Assembly: GCA_001464055.1 (NCBI GenBank) | Contig: LNET01000096.1 | Coordinates: 35,635-99,634, forward strand | From: Burkholderiales bacterium Ga0077543 | GTDB taxonomy: Bacteria; Pseudomonadota; Gammaproteobacteria; Burkholderiales; Burkholderiaceae_C | Length of the DNA stretch: 64,000 bases | Direction of reading: 5' to 3' | Part shown: piece by piece, positions 1 to 8,719 of the stretch | Layout: every line of letters starts with the position of its first letter | Position numbering within the stretch: position 1 is the stretch's first letter | The notes under the pieces: model-generated | The model's input: only the letters and a program-made list of their open reading frames with translations | What the model was told of the DNA's origin: nothing | The model's database searches: none | Translations under genes and position numbers: made by a program

Positions 1-5
1 GGCCC

Positions 6-698
6 ATGAAAGAACCCACCGCCCGAGCGCTCCGCATTTTCCTCACCGGCCTGCTGGCCGCCTTGCCCCTGGTGGCCACGGTGGCCGTGTTCTGGTGGCT
101 GGCCAGCTTCGTGTTCCGCTGGCTGGGGCCCGAAAGCGCCGTCGGCCAGGTGCTGGTGGCCGTGGGCTTCGGCGTCAGCGGCTCGGAACTCATCGGCTAC
201 CTGATCGGCATGGGCGTGGTGCTGCTGGGCATCTTCGGCCTGGGCCTGGTGGTCACGAACGGCCTGCAGCGCGGCATGTCGCGCCTGCTGGAAAACGCGC
301 TGCAGCGCATTCCGCTGGTGGGCAGCGTCTACGACCTGGCGCGCCGTCTGGTCGGCCTGTTCGCCCAGCGCAAGGACGGCGGCATGAACTCGATGAACGC
401 CGTCTGGTGCCATTTCGGCGGGCCGCCTGACGATCGCGATGCCGATGCCGCGTCCAGCCAGGGTGTTGTCGTGCTGGCTTTGCTGTCCACGCCCGAACCG
501 GTTCTGATCGACGGCCGGCCCTACATGGGACTGATCGTCCCCACGGCCCCGGTGCCCGTCGGCGGCGGCCTGCTGTACGTGCCCCAGAGCTGGGTGCGCC
601 CTGCGGGCATGGGCATCGAGGCGGTGACGAGCATCTACGTGTCCATGGGCATCACTTCGAGCGAGCACCTGCCCAGCGTCAAGGTGGCAGGCGGATGA
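6..698 (+). CDS. DUF502 family membrane protein
   Basis: 230 aa, the usual size for DUF502. Two hydrophobic helices are visible (about residues 10-36 and 60-86), followed by a conserved soluble part with the stretch IPLVGSVYDLARRL and, near the C-terminus, the GGGLLYVPQSWV-type motif of this family. Known members are inner-membrane proteins of unproven function, commonly near aspS in betaproteobacteria. The ATG lies six bases into the window, so the upstream context is not visible. Function is not assigned beyond the family. Confidence 0.9.
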   Translation: MKEPTARALRIFLTGLLAALPLVATVAVFWWLASFVFRWLGPESAVGQVLVAVGFGVSGSELIGYLIGMGVVLLGIFGLGLVVTNGLQRGMSRLLENALQRIPLVGSVYDLARRLVGLFAQRKDGGMNSMNAVWCHFGGPPDDRDADAASSQGVVVLALLSTPEPVLIDGRPYMGLIVPTAPVPVGGGLLYVPQSWVRPAGMGIEAVTSIYVSMGITSSEHLPSVKVAGG

Positions 699-806
699 AC
701 ACGCCGCTGCCGTCGTGCGCGTGGTGACGGACCGCGTGCCGGACATCGCGCCGCTGCGGCGGACCCCCGCGTGCCGGTGCCCGACCCGCGTGCGGCGGGC
801 ACCGGC

Positions 807-1830
807 ATGAAGTTCAGCCGCCTGACCCGGCCCTGGGCACGCGCCTTCCAGCGCAGCCTGAAGGCCGCGCTGAAGCCGACACGCCAGACGGCCCGGCAGG
901 CCGTCCGCCAGGCGTCGACCCTGGCCGCCGCGAAGCCCACCCGGCCGCGCCCACCGGCGCCTGCGCCCGGCGGCGCGGGCCCGGGCCTCTGGGCGCCGGG
1001 CCTGGCCGTGGGCGCGGCGGGCGCCCGCCCAGCCGCCGGGCACCCGGCCCGGGCATCCGTTGCCGCTGCTGGTGATGCTGCACGGTTGCGGGCAGGACGC
1101 GCAGGCCTTTGCCGACAGCACGCGGATGAACGTGCTGGCGCGGCGACAGGGTGTCGTGGTGCTCTACCCGGAGCAGGACCGGCTGGCCAACCCGCAGGGC
1201 TGCTGGAACTGGTTCGACACGCGCTCGGGCCGCGCGCAAAGGGAAGCGGCGTCGATCATGGCGGCCATCGACCAGACCTGTCTGCTGCACGGCGCCGACC
1301 GCACCCGTGTGGCCGTGGCGGGCCTGTCGGCCGGGGCCAGCATGGCGGCGCTGCTGGCCACGCGCCACCCCGATCGCTTCCGTGCCGTGGCCATGCACTC
1401 GGGCGTGGCCGCCGGCGCGGCCCATTCCGCGCTGACCGCGCTGGGTGCCATGCGTGGCCGGCGCGTCGGGCCGGCCTTGTCTGCAGCGGCCGCCGCACCG
1501 GGCTGCGCAGGTCTGCCGCCCTTGCTGGTCGTGCAGGGGCTGAACGACACCGTGGTGGTGCCGGCGAACGCCGAAGCCGCCGTCCGGCGCTGGGCCGAGG
1601 ACTGCCAGGCCCAGCCGCTGCCGCGGCGCTATGCCCAGCGTGGCCAGCGCTACCCGGTGGCGATCACCGAGTACCGCCAGGGCAGGCGCACCCGCGCGAG
1701 CTTGGTGGAAGTGGCCGCGTTGGCCCACGCCTGGAGCGGCGGCGCCGCCGGGCTGGCCTTCAGCGATGCGAGGGGCCCTGATGCCAGCCGGATGATCCTG
1801 GCTTTTTTCCGCAAGGCGCTGGCGGACTGA
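807..1830 (+). CDS. PHB depolymerase-family esterase, reading frame broken near the N-terminus
   Basis: The catalytic part, readable from a TTG at 1060, is an alpha/beta hydrolase of the PHB depolymerase/LpqC esterase family. It has the oxyanion motif LHGCGQDA, nucleophile Ser in GLSAGAS (about residue 90 from 1060), Asp in LNDTVVV (about 163) and His in LAHAWSGG (about 223). The N-terminus typical of this family (MKFSRLTRPWARAFQRSL) starts at ATG 807 but in a different frame. The join between about 1000 and 1035 loses the frame and probably a few residues (expected GARRYRLY..PPG). Either it is a pseudogene, a truncated enzyme initiates at the TTG, or the assembly has an indel. In PHB-producing Burkholderiales such enzymes hydrolyse short polyesters. 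Confidence 0.75.
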
Positions 1831-1837
1831 CCGGTGT

Positions 1838-2485
1838 TCAGCGGGGCTGACCGTACACCCGCTGCAGGAGCAGTTGGAGGGCGCCGTCGATGCGGGCCGC
1901 GCTTTCCGGTGTTTTCAGGTCCAGCCCGGCAAAGCTGCCCACCGACTCTGCACGCAGCGCCAGATGCTGCAGCCCGGCCATCAGCAGGGCGTTGACGGCC
2001 GGCGTGTCCAGGCCTGCGGGTGGCGTGCCGGCACGGGCGCGCAGGCCGTGGGCCCAGCCGACCATGGCGTCGCTGCGGGTGGTTTCCAGCAGCTCCAGAG
2101 TGGGGCTGGGTTGCACCAGTTCCCAGGCCAGCAGTCGCAGCACCAGCGTGTCCTGCCGCAGGACCCGGGCGTAAGCCAGCAGCATGCGCTGCATGGCCGC
2201 GGCGTAGGTCTCGCCGGCGCGGGCTGGCAGCGGTTCACCCAGCCAGCCTTGCAGCCGCGCGCTCAGCTCGCGCACCACGCCTTCCAGGCCGCCGAAGTGG
2301 TAGTAGATGAGTTGCTTGTCCACCCCCGCCGCCGCGGCCAGGCTGTTCACGCCCAGGCCGGGGAAGCCCTTGTCGGCCAGCAGGCGCACGGCGGCGTCGG
2401 TGATCAGGAGGCGGGTGGCTGCGGGGTCGTGCGGCCGCTGGGCGCGGGGCCGTCGCGGGGCGTCGGCTGTCGGGTTCGGTTCCAT
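1838..2485 (-). CDS. TetR family transcriptional regulator
   Basis: An N-terminal HTH of TetR type is visible: TRLLITDAAVRLLADKGFPG, then VNSLAAAAGVDKQLIYYHF, the recognition helix ending in the family's typical YYHF. A C-terminal helical ligand domain with a WELVQPSPTLE stretch follows. I chose the internal ATG (MEPNPTADAPRR) because upstream residues up to 2539 look non-family. The gene ends tail to tail with the esterase and is divergent from the arsenic operon, but it carries no arsenic-sensing Cys cluster. The arsenic operon has its own arsR, so this TetR more likely controls itself or an unknown target. Confidence 0.85.
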   Translation of the reverse strand: MEPNPTADAPRRPRAQRPHDPAATRLLITDAAVRLLADKGFPGLGVNSLAAAAGVDKQLIYYHFGGLEGVVRELSARLQGWLGEPLPARAGETYAAAMQRMLLAYARVLRQDTLVLRLLAWELVQPSPTLELLETTRSDAMVGWAHGLRARAGTPPAGLDTPAVNALLMAGLQHLALRAESVGSFAGLDLKTPESAARIDGALQLLLQRVYGQPR

Positions 2486-2590
2486 GGCGCCAGAGAGCGT
2501 TTGAGCAAGGCTTTCACCGAAGGGTGAACGTGCCGGCATTGTGCGCAGCCCGCGGCGTTGTCATGGTGCCGACATGAAACAGAACTAATA

Positions 2591-2606
2591 TTCGATGAAT
2601 ATCGAA
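2591..2606. promoter_or_regulatory. Putative ArsR operator upstream of the arsenic operon
   Basis: An inverted repeat TTCGAT-GAAT-ATCGAA sits 15 bp before the GAPDH start codon in a locally AT-rich patch. Its position and sequence style resemble proteobacterial ArsR sites of TTCGAT/ATCGAA type. The operon carries its own arsR as third gene, so autorepression is the simple reading. Binding is inferred, not shown. Confidence 0.6.
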
Positions 2607-2620
2607 ATGAAGGACTGCGC

Positions 2621-3667
2621 ATGAAAGTTGGCATCAACGGCATGGGCCGCATCGGCCGTCTGGCCCTGCGCGCCGCGATGGGCGCGGCCGAGCGTCCGGG
2701 CGACGACCCGCGCGCAGGCAACCGACTGCAGGTGGTGCATGTCAACGAGATCAAGGGTGGTGCTGCCGCCACCGCCCATCTGCTCGCCTTCGACAGCGTA
2801 CAGGGCCGCTGGCGCGCCAGCATCGAAGCCGAGGACGACGGCAGCCTGAACGTCGGCGGTCAGCAGATCGCCTTCAGCCAGCACGCGCGGCCGGCCGACA
2901 TTCCCTGGGGCGACCTGGGCGTGGACCTGGTGCTGGAATGCACCGGCAGGTTCCTCACGCCCGACGTGCTCCAGGGCCACCTGGACCGGGGTGCGAAGCG
3001 CGTGATCGTGGCCGCGCCGGTGAAGACGGGTGGGGTGTTGAACATCGTCGTCGGCATCAACCAGCACCTGTACGACCCGGCCCGCGACCGCATCGTCACT
3101 GCGGCCAGTTGCACCACGAACTGCCTGGCACCGGTGGTGAAGGTGGTGCACGAGGCCATCGGCATCCGCCATGGGCAGATCACCACCATCCACGACCCGA
3201 CCAACACCAACCTGGTGGTCGACGCCCCGCACAAGGACCTGCGCCGCGCCCGCAGCGCGATGCTCAGCCTGGCACCCACCACCACTGGCAGCGCCACCGC
3301 CATCGCGTTGATCTACCCCGAACTGAAAGGCAAGCTCGACGGCCATGCCGTGCGCGCCCCGGTGTTGAACGCCAGCCTGACCGACTGTGTGTTCGAACTG
3401 AAACGCGAGACCACCGCGGCCGAGGTCAACGCGCTGTTTGCCGCCGCAGCCGCCAGCGGGCCGCTGCAGGGCATCCTGGGCTTCGAAACGCGGCCGCTGG
3501 TCAGCGCCGATTACGCCCGCGACACCCGCAGCAGCATCGTCGACGGACCTTCCACGCTGGTCACCGACGGCACGCTGCTGAAGGTCTACGCCTGGTACGA
3601 CAACGAGATGGGCTATGCCTGCCGCATGGTGGACCTGGCCTGCCATCTGGACAGCCATGGCCTCTGA
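2621..3667 (+). CDS. ArsJ-associated glyceraldehyde-3-phosphate dehydrogenase
   Basis: A GAPDH with N-terminal Rossmann motif [11 protein letters not shown], catalytic Cys in ASCTTNC (about residue 164) and a downstream His in TIHDPTN (about 191). The [18 protein letters not shown] segment replaces that of housekeeping GAPDH and is typical of the paralogue linked to ArsJ. That enzyme uses arsenate in place of phosphate to make 1-arseno-3-phosphoglycerate, which ArsJ exports. The ATG at 2621 fits the Rossmann start; in-frame sequence back to 2558 is outside the family. Its stop overlaps the arsJ start by 11 bp, so the two are translationally coupled. Confidence 0.9.
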   Translation: MKVGINGMGRIGRLALRAAMGAAERPGDDPRAGNRLQVVHVNEIKGGAAATAHLLAFDSVQGRWRASIEAEDDGSLNVGGQQIAFSQHARPADIPWGDLGVDLVLECTGRFLTPDVLQGHLDRGAKRVIVAAPVKTGGVLNIVVGINQHLYDPARDRIVTAASCTTNCLAPVVKVVHEAIGIRHGQITTIHDPTNTNLVVDAPHKDLRRARSAMLSLAPTTTGSATAIALIYPELKGKLDGHAVRAPVLNASLTDCVFELKRETTAAEVNALFAAAAASGPLQGILGFETRPLVSADYARDTRSSIVDGPSTLVTDGTLLKVYAWYDNEMGYACRMVDLACHLDSHGL

Positions 3668-4955
3668 AGGCGCGCCCGGGCCGAGCGCCGGGCCGCCCCA
3701 GGCCGGCCCGAATCCCTTTGGGGGATCGCCCGGCGTACCCGCCGGGCGAGGGGCGAGAGACTACGCGCTGGTGACTGCGGCCTACTGGGGCTTCACGCTC
3801 ACCGACGGTGCGCTGCGCATGCTGGTGCTGCTGCACTTCTACCGGCTGGGCTATTCGCCTTTCACGCTGGCCTTCCTGTTCCTGCTGTACGAAGCCGCGG
3901 GTGTGCTGGCCAACCTGGTGGGCGGCTGGCTGGCCACGCGCCACGGCATCCAGCGCATGCTGGTGGTGGGGCTGACGACACAGATCCTGGGTTTCCTGCT
4001 GCTGTCGGCGCTGCAACCGGGCTGGACGGCGGTGATGTCGGTGGCGTGGGTGGTGCTGGCGCAGGGCGTTTGCGGTGTCGCCAAGGACCTGACCAAGACC
4101 GCCAGCAAGAGCGCCATCAAGCTGACCGCCGGCAATGCGCAAGGGCAGCTGTTCAAGTGGGTGGCGTTCTTCACCGGCAGCAAGAACGCGATGAAGGGCG
4201 TGGGCTTCTTCCTGGGTGGGCTGCTGCTGCAGACGCTGGGCTTCTCGGCTTCGCTGTGGCTGATGGCCGGCCTGCTGGCCGTGGTGCTGGTGGGTGTGAT
4301 GGCTTTCGTGCCGCCGCTGATGGGCAAGGCCAAGGCCTCGAAGTCGGCGCGTGAGCTGTTTGCCAAGAACCGCGGCATCAACCTGCTGGCGGCTGCGCGT
4401 GTGATGCTCTTCGGCGCGCGTGACGTGTGGTTCGTGGTGGGTGTGCCGGTGTTCCTGTATTCGGTGGGCTGGACCTTCACGATGGTGGGCGCCTTCCTGG
4501 CGCTGTGGACCATCGGCTACGGCATCGTCCAGGGCCTGGCCCCGAACATCGTGCGCCGCAGTGTCGACGGTCTCAGCACCGAGGTGCCGGCGGCCCGGCT
4601 GTGGTCGGCACTGCTGGCGGCCGTGCCGGTGCTGCTGGCCGGCCTGGTATTGGCCGAGGTGCCGCATTTGGAATGGGTGGTGGTGGCGGGCCTGGCGGTG
4701 TTCGGCGTGGCCTTCGCCGTCAATTCGTCGGTGCACTCCTATCTGATCCTGGCCTATGCCGGCAGCGAGAAGGCGGCCGAGGACGTGGGCTTCTACTACG
4801 CTGCCAACGCGCTGGGCCGTTTCATCGGCACCCTGTTGTCGGGTCTGCTGTACCAGGGCTTCGGCCTGGTGGGTGCTCTGGCCGGGTCGGCCGTGATGCT
4901 GCTGCTGTGCTGGGCCATCACCCTGTACCTGCCGGTTCGAAAGGAACTTTCATGA
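3657..4955 (+). CDS. arsJ: Organoarsenical efflux MFS transporter ArsJ
   Basis: A 432-residue, roughly 12-helix MFS protein. The family region starts at [20 protein letters not shown] and includes [14 protein letters not shown] and [14 protein letters not shown], recognisable ArsJ segments. In known systems ArsJ expels 1-arseno-3-phosphoglycerate made by the adjacent GAPDH, giving arsenate resistance without reduction to arsenite. The start overlaps the GAPDH stop. The first about 30 residues (rich in G, P and A) are unusual: they contain a GC-rich hairpin repeat translated as [11 protein letters not shown], not expected in the family. The stop overlaps arsR (ATGA). Confidence 0.92.
   Translation: MASEGAPGPSAGPPQAGPNPFGGSPGVPAGRGARDYALVTAAYWGFTLTDGALRMLVLLHFYRLGYSPFTLAFLFLLYEAAGVLANLVGGWLATRHGIQRMLVVGLTTQILGFLLLSALQPGWTAVMSVAWVVLAQGVCGVAKDLTKTASKSAIKLTAGNAQGQLFKWVAFFTGSKNAMKGVGFFLGGLLLQTLGFSASLWLMAGLLAVVLVGVMAFVPPLMGKAKASKSARELFAKNRGINLLAAARVMLFGARDVWFVVGVPVFLYSVGWTFTMVGAFLALWTIGYGIVQGLAPNIVRRSVDGLSTEVPAARLWSALLAAVPVLLAGLVLAEVPHLEWVVVAGLAVFGVAFAVNSSVHSYLILAYAGSEKAAEDVGFYYAANALGRFIGTLLSGLLYQGFGLVGALAGSAVMLLLCWAITLYLPVRKELS
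3727..3748. repeat. Perfect GC hairpin inside the arsJ N-terminal coding region
   Basis: The arms CGCCCGGCG and CGCCGGGCG are perfect reverse complements around a 4-base TACC loop. The palindrome lies in frame within the poorly conserved arsJ N-terminus, right after a CCCTTTGGGGG stretch. It resembles the short intragenic palindromic repeats common in Burkholderiales, but I cannot show a second copy by eye in this window. Confidence 0.7.
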
Positions 4956-5281
4956 ACGAGAGAGAAGCCGTCACCGCACTGGCCGCACTGGCCCAAAGCA
5001 TGCGCCTGCGCGTGTTTCGCGCCCTGGTGCAGGCCGGCCCGCAGGGGCTGACGCCAGGCGCGCTGAGCGCACTGCTGGGGGTGGCTGCCTCGACCTTGTC
5101 CTTCCACCTGAAGGAGCTGGCCCATGCCGGCCTGGTGACATCGCAGCGCGACGGCCGGCGCCTGATCTACCGCCCTGAACTGGCCCGCATGAACAGTCTG
5201 CTGGCCTACCTGACCGACGACTGCTGCCAGGGCCAGGCCTGCGAGCTGCGCCCGGTGCCAGCGGCCCAGCCTTGCTGTTGA
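4952..5281 (+). CDS. arsR: ArsR family metalloid-responsive repressor
   Basis: 109 aa with a winged HTH: LAQSMRLRVFRALVQAG, then LLGVAASTLSFHLKELAHAGLV as the recognition helix, then a QRDGRRLIYRPE wing. Cysteines lie at the C-terminus (DDCCQGQAC and a terminal CC), as in the ArsR group that binds As(III) with C-terminal thiols. It starts within the arsJ stop codon (ATGA overlap), so it is co-transcribed and likely autoregulates through the repeat at 2591-2606. Confidence 0.93.
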   Translation: MNEREAVTALAALAQSMRLRVFRALVQAGPQGLTPGALSALLGVAASTLSFHLKELAHAGLVTSQRDGRRLIYRPELARMNSLLAYLTDDCCQGQACELRPVPAAQPCC

Positions 5282-5320
5282 TTCACCGCTGCTGAACCTT
5301 CAACGTAAAAGGAGACCGCC

Positions 5321-5698
5321 ATGAACACCCCCGCCGCCAGGCTCTACGAGGTCCTGTTTGTCTGCACCCACAATTCGGCACGCTCGGTCATGGCCGAAGG
5401 CATGCTCAACCATCTGGGCCGCGGTGGCTTCCGAGCCCATTCTGCCGGCAGCCAGCCCAGCGGCAAAGTGCACCCGCAGGCTTTGGCAACGCTGCAGCGC
5501 ATGCACATTCCCACCGACGGCTTTCGCAGCAAGGACTGGGCGGAGTTTTCCGGACCAGGTGCGCCGGCATTGGGCTTCGTCTTCCTGGCCGCTGCCACCG
5601 TGCTCAGGCGCCGCATCGAACTGATGCTGGCCCTGCCGCTGGCTTCGCTGGACCCACTGGCGATCCAGCGCGAGATCAGCGCCATCGGCCAGCGATGA
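5321..5698 (+). CDS. arsC: Arsenate reductase ArsC (LMW-phosphatase fold) with an internal deletion
   Basis: Start and end match thioredoxin-coupled ArsC: the P-loop [12 protein letters not shown] (nucleophile Cys about 15) and a C-terminal [16 protein letters not shown]. The protein is only 125 aa against about 160-170 for the family. The segment that should follow FVF, with the redox Cys pair, the PxWPG loop and the WGVPDP aspartate, is missing; the text jumps from GAPALGFVF to [11 protein letters not shown] in frame. Only one cysteine remains in the whole protein, so the usual three-Cys reduction relay is impossible. It is probably inactive. A good ribosome site (AAGGAG) precedes the ATG, and the stop overlaps acr3. 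Confidence 0.88.
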   Translation: MNTPAARLYEVLFVCTHNSARSVMAEGMLNHLGRGGFRAHSAGSQPSGKVHPQALATLQRMHIPTDGFRSKDWAEFSGPGAPALGFVFLAAATVLRRRIELMLALPLASLDPLAIQREISAIGQR

Positions 5699-6747
5699 AG
5701 GCGGCCTCGCCGCTGGGCCTGTTCGAACGCTGGCTCAGCCTGTGGGTGGGGCTGGGCATGGCCGTCGGCGTGGGCCTGGGCTTGGCCGCGCCCGGTCTGT
5801 TCCAGGCCGTGGCCGCGCTGGAGTTTGCCCAGGTGAATCTGGTCGTGGCGCTGTTCATCTGGGTGATGATCTATCCGATGATGATCCAGATCGACTTCGC
5901 GTCGGTCCGCAGCGTCGGCCAGCGGCCCAGGGGGCTGATCCTCACCCTGGTCATCAACTGGCTGGTCAAGCCTTTCACGATGGCGGCGCTGGCGGTGTTC
6001 TTCTTCGAGCATGTGTTCGCACCCTGGGTCGACCCGCAGAGTGCCAGCGAATACATCGCCGGCATGATCCTGCTAGGGGTGGCGCCCTGCACCGCGATGG
6101 TCTTCGTCTGGAGCCAGCTCACGCGCGGCAACGCCGCCTACACGCTGGTGCAGGTGTCGGTGAACGACATCGTGATGGTGTTCGCCTTCGCGCCGATCGC
6201 GGCCTTCCTGCTGGGCGTGACCGACGTCACCGTGCCCTGGGAGACGCTGCTGCTGGCCACCGTGCTGTACGTGGTGTTGCCGCTGCTGGCTGGGGCTCTG
6301 ACCCGCTGGCTGTGGCTGCGCAGCGGCGGCCCGGCGCGCCTGGCCAGGGGCGTGGCGGCGCTGAAGCCCTGGTCGGTGGCCGGGCTGGTGGCCACCGTGG
6401 TGCTGCTGTTCGGCCTGCAGGCGCCCACGCTGGTGTCCAAGCCGCTGGTGATTGCGATGATCGCCGTACCCCTGGTGCTGCAGAGCTACGGCATCTTTGC
6501 GCTGGCCTACGCCGCGGCCTGGCGCCTGAAGCTGCCCCACGACATCGCCGCGCCGGCGTGCATGATCGGCACCTCGAACTTCTTCGAATTGGCGGTGGCC
6601 GTGGCCATCTCGCTGTTCGGCCTGAATTCCGGCGCCGCCCTGGCCACCGTGGTGGGCGTGCTGGTGGAGGTGCCGGTGATGCTGTCGCTGGTGGCCTTCG
6701 CGAACCGCACCCGCCACTGGTTCCCACCCGCAACCGACACCGCATGA
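5695..6747 (+). CDS. acr3: ACR3 family arsenite efflux permease
   Basis: 350 aa, about ten transmembrane helices. The conserved [15 protein letters not shown] motif holds the essential Cys of ACR3 carriers (about residue 132), and ACR3-type [19 protein letters not shown] is near the C-terminus. It extrudes As(III)/Sb(III) using the proton-motive force. The start codon overlaps the arsC stop (ATGA). With arsC crippled, its substrate would have to be arsenite entering directly or produced by a reductase elsewhere. Confidence 0.95.
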   Translation: MKAASPLGLFERWLSLWVGLGMAVGVGLGLAAPGLFQAVAALEFAQVNLVVALFIWVMIYPMMIQIDFASVRSVGQRPRGLILTLVINWLVKPFTMAALAVFFFEHVFAPWVDPQSASEYIAGMILLGVAPCTAMVFVWSQLTRGNAAYTLVQVSVNDIVMVFAFAPIAAFLLGVTDVTVPWETLLLATVLYVVLPLLAGALTRWLWLRSGGPARLARGVAALKPWSVAGLVATVVLLFGLQAPTLVSKPLVIAMIAVPLVLQSYGIFALAYAAAWRLKLPHDIAAPACMIGTSNFFELAVAVAISLFGLNSGAALATVVGVLVEVPVMLSLVAFANRTRHWFPPATDTA

Positions 6748-7490
6748 CCGAGCCTTATCCCGCACCCGTTGCCGCCGACCTGAGCGACCTGCCCCAGGTC
6801 GACGCCGCGCACTTCCAACGGCCACAGCGTGGCTTGCTGCAGGCCACGCCCGCGGCCGTGCATGCACCGCGCTTCCTGCTGCTCTACGGTTCGCTGCGCG
6901 AGCGTTCCTACAGCAAGCTGCTGACAGAGGAAGCCGCCCGGCTGCTGCGCGCGATGGGCGGCGAGGTGAAGCTGTACGACCCCGCCGGCCTGCCGCTGCC
7001 CGACGCCGAACCCGCCACGCACCCGAAGGTGCAGGAACTGCGCGAACTGGCCGCCTGGGCCGAAGGCATGGTATGGACATCGCCCGAGCGGCATGGCGCC
7101 ATGACCGGCATCCTGAAGGCGCAGATCGACTGGATTCCGCTCGAGCTGGGCGCGGTGCGGCCGACCCAGGGCAAGACGCTGGCGCTGATGCAGGTCTGCG
7201 GCGGTTCGCAATCGTTCAACGCCGTCAACCAGATGCGCGTGCTCGGCCGCTGGATGCGCATGCTGACCATCCCGAACCAGAGTTCGGTGGCCAAGGCCTA
7301 CCAGGAATTCGACGAGGCCGGGCGCATGAAGGCTTCGCCGTTCTACGAACGTGTGGTCGACGTGATGGAAGAGCTGATGAAATTCACCCTGCTCACGCGC
7401 GAGCTCGCGCCTCATCTGGTGGACCGCTACAGCGAACGCCGCGAAAACGCCGCGGCCCTGGCCGCGCGCATGCAGCAGGTTTCGCTGTGA
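6744..7490 (+). CDS. arsH: Arsenical resistance NADPH-dependent FMN oxidoreductase ArsH
   Basis: 248 aa flavodoxin-like protein with the FMN-phosphate motif [13 protein letters not shown] and the ArsH block [18 protein letters not shown], followed by [17 protein letters not shown]. ArsH oxidises trivalent organoarsenicals to less toxic pentavalent forms and reduces quinones or azo dyes in vitro. Its ATG overlaps the acr3 stop, and its stop overlaps the GTG of chrA. Confidence 0.95.
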   Translation: MTEPYPAPVAADLSDLPQVDAAHFQRPQRGLLQATPAAVHAPRFLLLYGSLRERSYSKLLTEEAARLLRAMGGEVKLYDPAGLPLPDAEPATHPKVQELRELAAWAEGMVWTSPERHGAMTGILKAQIDWIPLELGAVRPTQGKTLALMQVCGGSQSFNAVNQMRVLGRWMRMLTIPNQSSVAKAYQEFDEAGRMKASPFYERVVDVMEELMKFTLLTRELAPHLVDRYSERRENAAALAARMQQVSL

Positions 7491-8704
7491 GCGGCAATGC
7501 GGCGGCGCCCGGCCAGGGCACGGCGCTGGAGGTGCTGCGCGTCTTCACGCGCCTGGGGCTCACGTCTTTCGGCGGGCCGGTGGCGCATCTGGGCTACTTC
7601 CGCACCGAGTTCGTCGAACGCCGGCGCTGGCTGGACGAGCCGGCCTACGCCGAACTGGTGGCGCTGTGCCAGTTCCTGCCCGGGCCGGCCAGCAGCCAGG
7701 TGGGCATGGCCATCGGCCTGGGCCGGGCCGGCTGGATGGGTGCGCTGGCGGCCTGGGTAGGCTTCACCCTGCCTTCGGCGCTGGCCTTGATCGTGTTCGC
7801 GCTGGGGGTGGCGCAATCGCAGGGGTTGGCCCAGTCGGGTGCGGTGCACGGACTGAAGCTGGCGGCGGTGGCGGTGGTGGCGCAGGCGGTGTGGGGCATG
7901 TCGCGCACGCTGTGTCCCGACCTGCCGCGTGCGCTGCTGGCCCTGGCCTGCGCGGCGCTGGTTCTCGCCGTTCCGGGCAGTGCAGGGCAGGTGGGGGCCA
8001 TCGTGCTGGGGGCCGGGGTCGGCCGCTGGTTGCTGAAGCTGCCACCGCTGCCCGGCGGCGCCTCTTGGCCTTCGCCCGTTGGCAAGGCCGCTGGCGCCGC
8101 CTGTCTGGCCCTGTTTGCCGCACTGCTGCTGGCGCTGCCGCTGCTGGCCGCGGCCAGCGGCAGCCTGGCCATGCAGGCCGTGGCCGTGGTCTACCAGGCC
8201 GGTGCGCTGGTGTTCGGCGGTGGCCACGTGGTGCTGCCTTTGCTGCAGGCTGGCGTGGTGCCGCCGGGTTGGGTGAGTGCCGACGACTTCCTGGCCGGCT
8301 ACGGTGCCGCCCAGGCCGTGCCGGGGCCGCTGTTCAGCTTCGCCGCCTATCTGGGGGCGCTGATGCCATCGCCGTTGGGGGGCTGGATCGGTGGGCTGGC
8401 GATGCTGGCGACGATCTTCCTGCCCGCGTTCCTGCTGGTGGCCGGCGCCCTGCCGTTCTGGGACGCGCTGCGCCAGCGCGCCGGTGCGCGCCAGGCCATG
8501 GCCGGGGTGAACGCGGCCGTGGTGGGCTTGCTGGGCGGGGCGCTGCTGGGGCCGGTGGGTGCGGGTGCCATCGGCTCGACGCCCGACCTGGTGCTGGTGC
8601 TGCTGGCCTTCGCGCTGCTGGTGTGGGCGCGGCTGCCCACGCTTGGCGTGCTGGCCCTGATGGCCGGGCTGTCGCAAGGCCTGGCCATGCTTGCGGCGGG
8701 CTGA
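7487..8704 (+). CDS. chrA: Chromate efflux transporter ChrA
   Basis: About 405 aa with two CHR domains. The first has [19 protein letters not shown] and [18 protein letters not shown]; the second repeats the signature as [16 protein letters not shown] and [19 protein letters not shown]. ChrA exports chromate. I chose the GTG at 7487, which overlaps the arsH TGA; sequence further upstream in this frame is an arsH shadow. It closes the arsenic operon and converges on the kinase gene with only about 15 bp between. Confidence 0.93.
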   Translation: MSGNAAAPGQGTALEVLRVFTRLGLTSFGGPVAHLGYFRTEFVERRRWLDEPAYAELVALCQFLPGPASSQVGMAIGLGRAGWMGALAAWVGFTLPSALALIVFALGVAQSQGLAQSGAVHGLKLAAVAVVAQAVWGMSRTLCPDLPRALLALACAALVLAVPGSAGQVGAIVLGAGVGRWLLKLPPLPGGASWPSPVGKAAGAACLALFAALLLALPLLAAASGSLAMQAVAVVYQAGALVFGGGHVVLPLLQAGVVPPGWVSADDFLAGYGAAQAVPGPLFSFAAYLGALMPSPLGGWIGGLAMLATIFLPAFLLVAGALPFWDALRQRAGARQAMAGVNAAVVGLLGGALLGPVGAGAIGSTPDLVLVLLAFALLVWARLPTLGVLALMAGLSQGLAMLAAG

Positions 8705-8719
8705 ACGCGGCCTGTCGGA

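Noticed and set aside
3561..4736. Long minus-strand open frame across arsJ
   Set aside because: His/Gln/Arg-rich text with no domain, entirely antisense to a well-supported transporter; an artefact of high GC.
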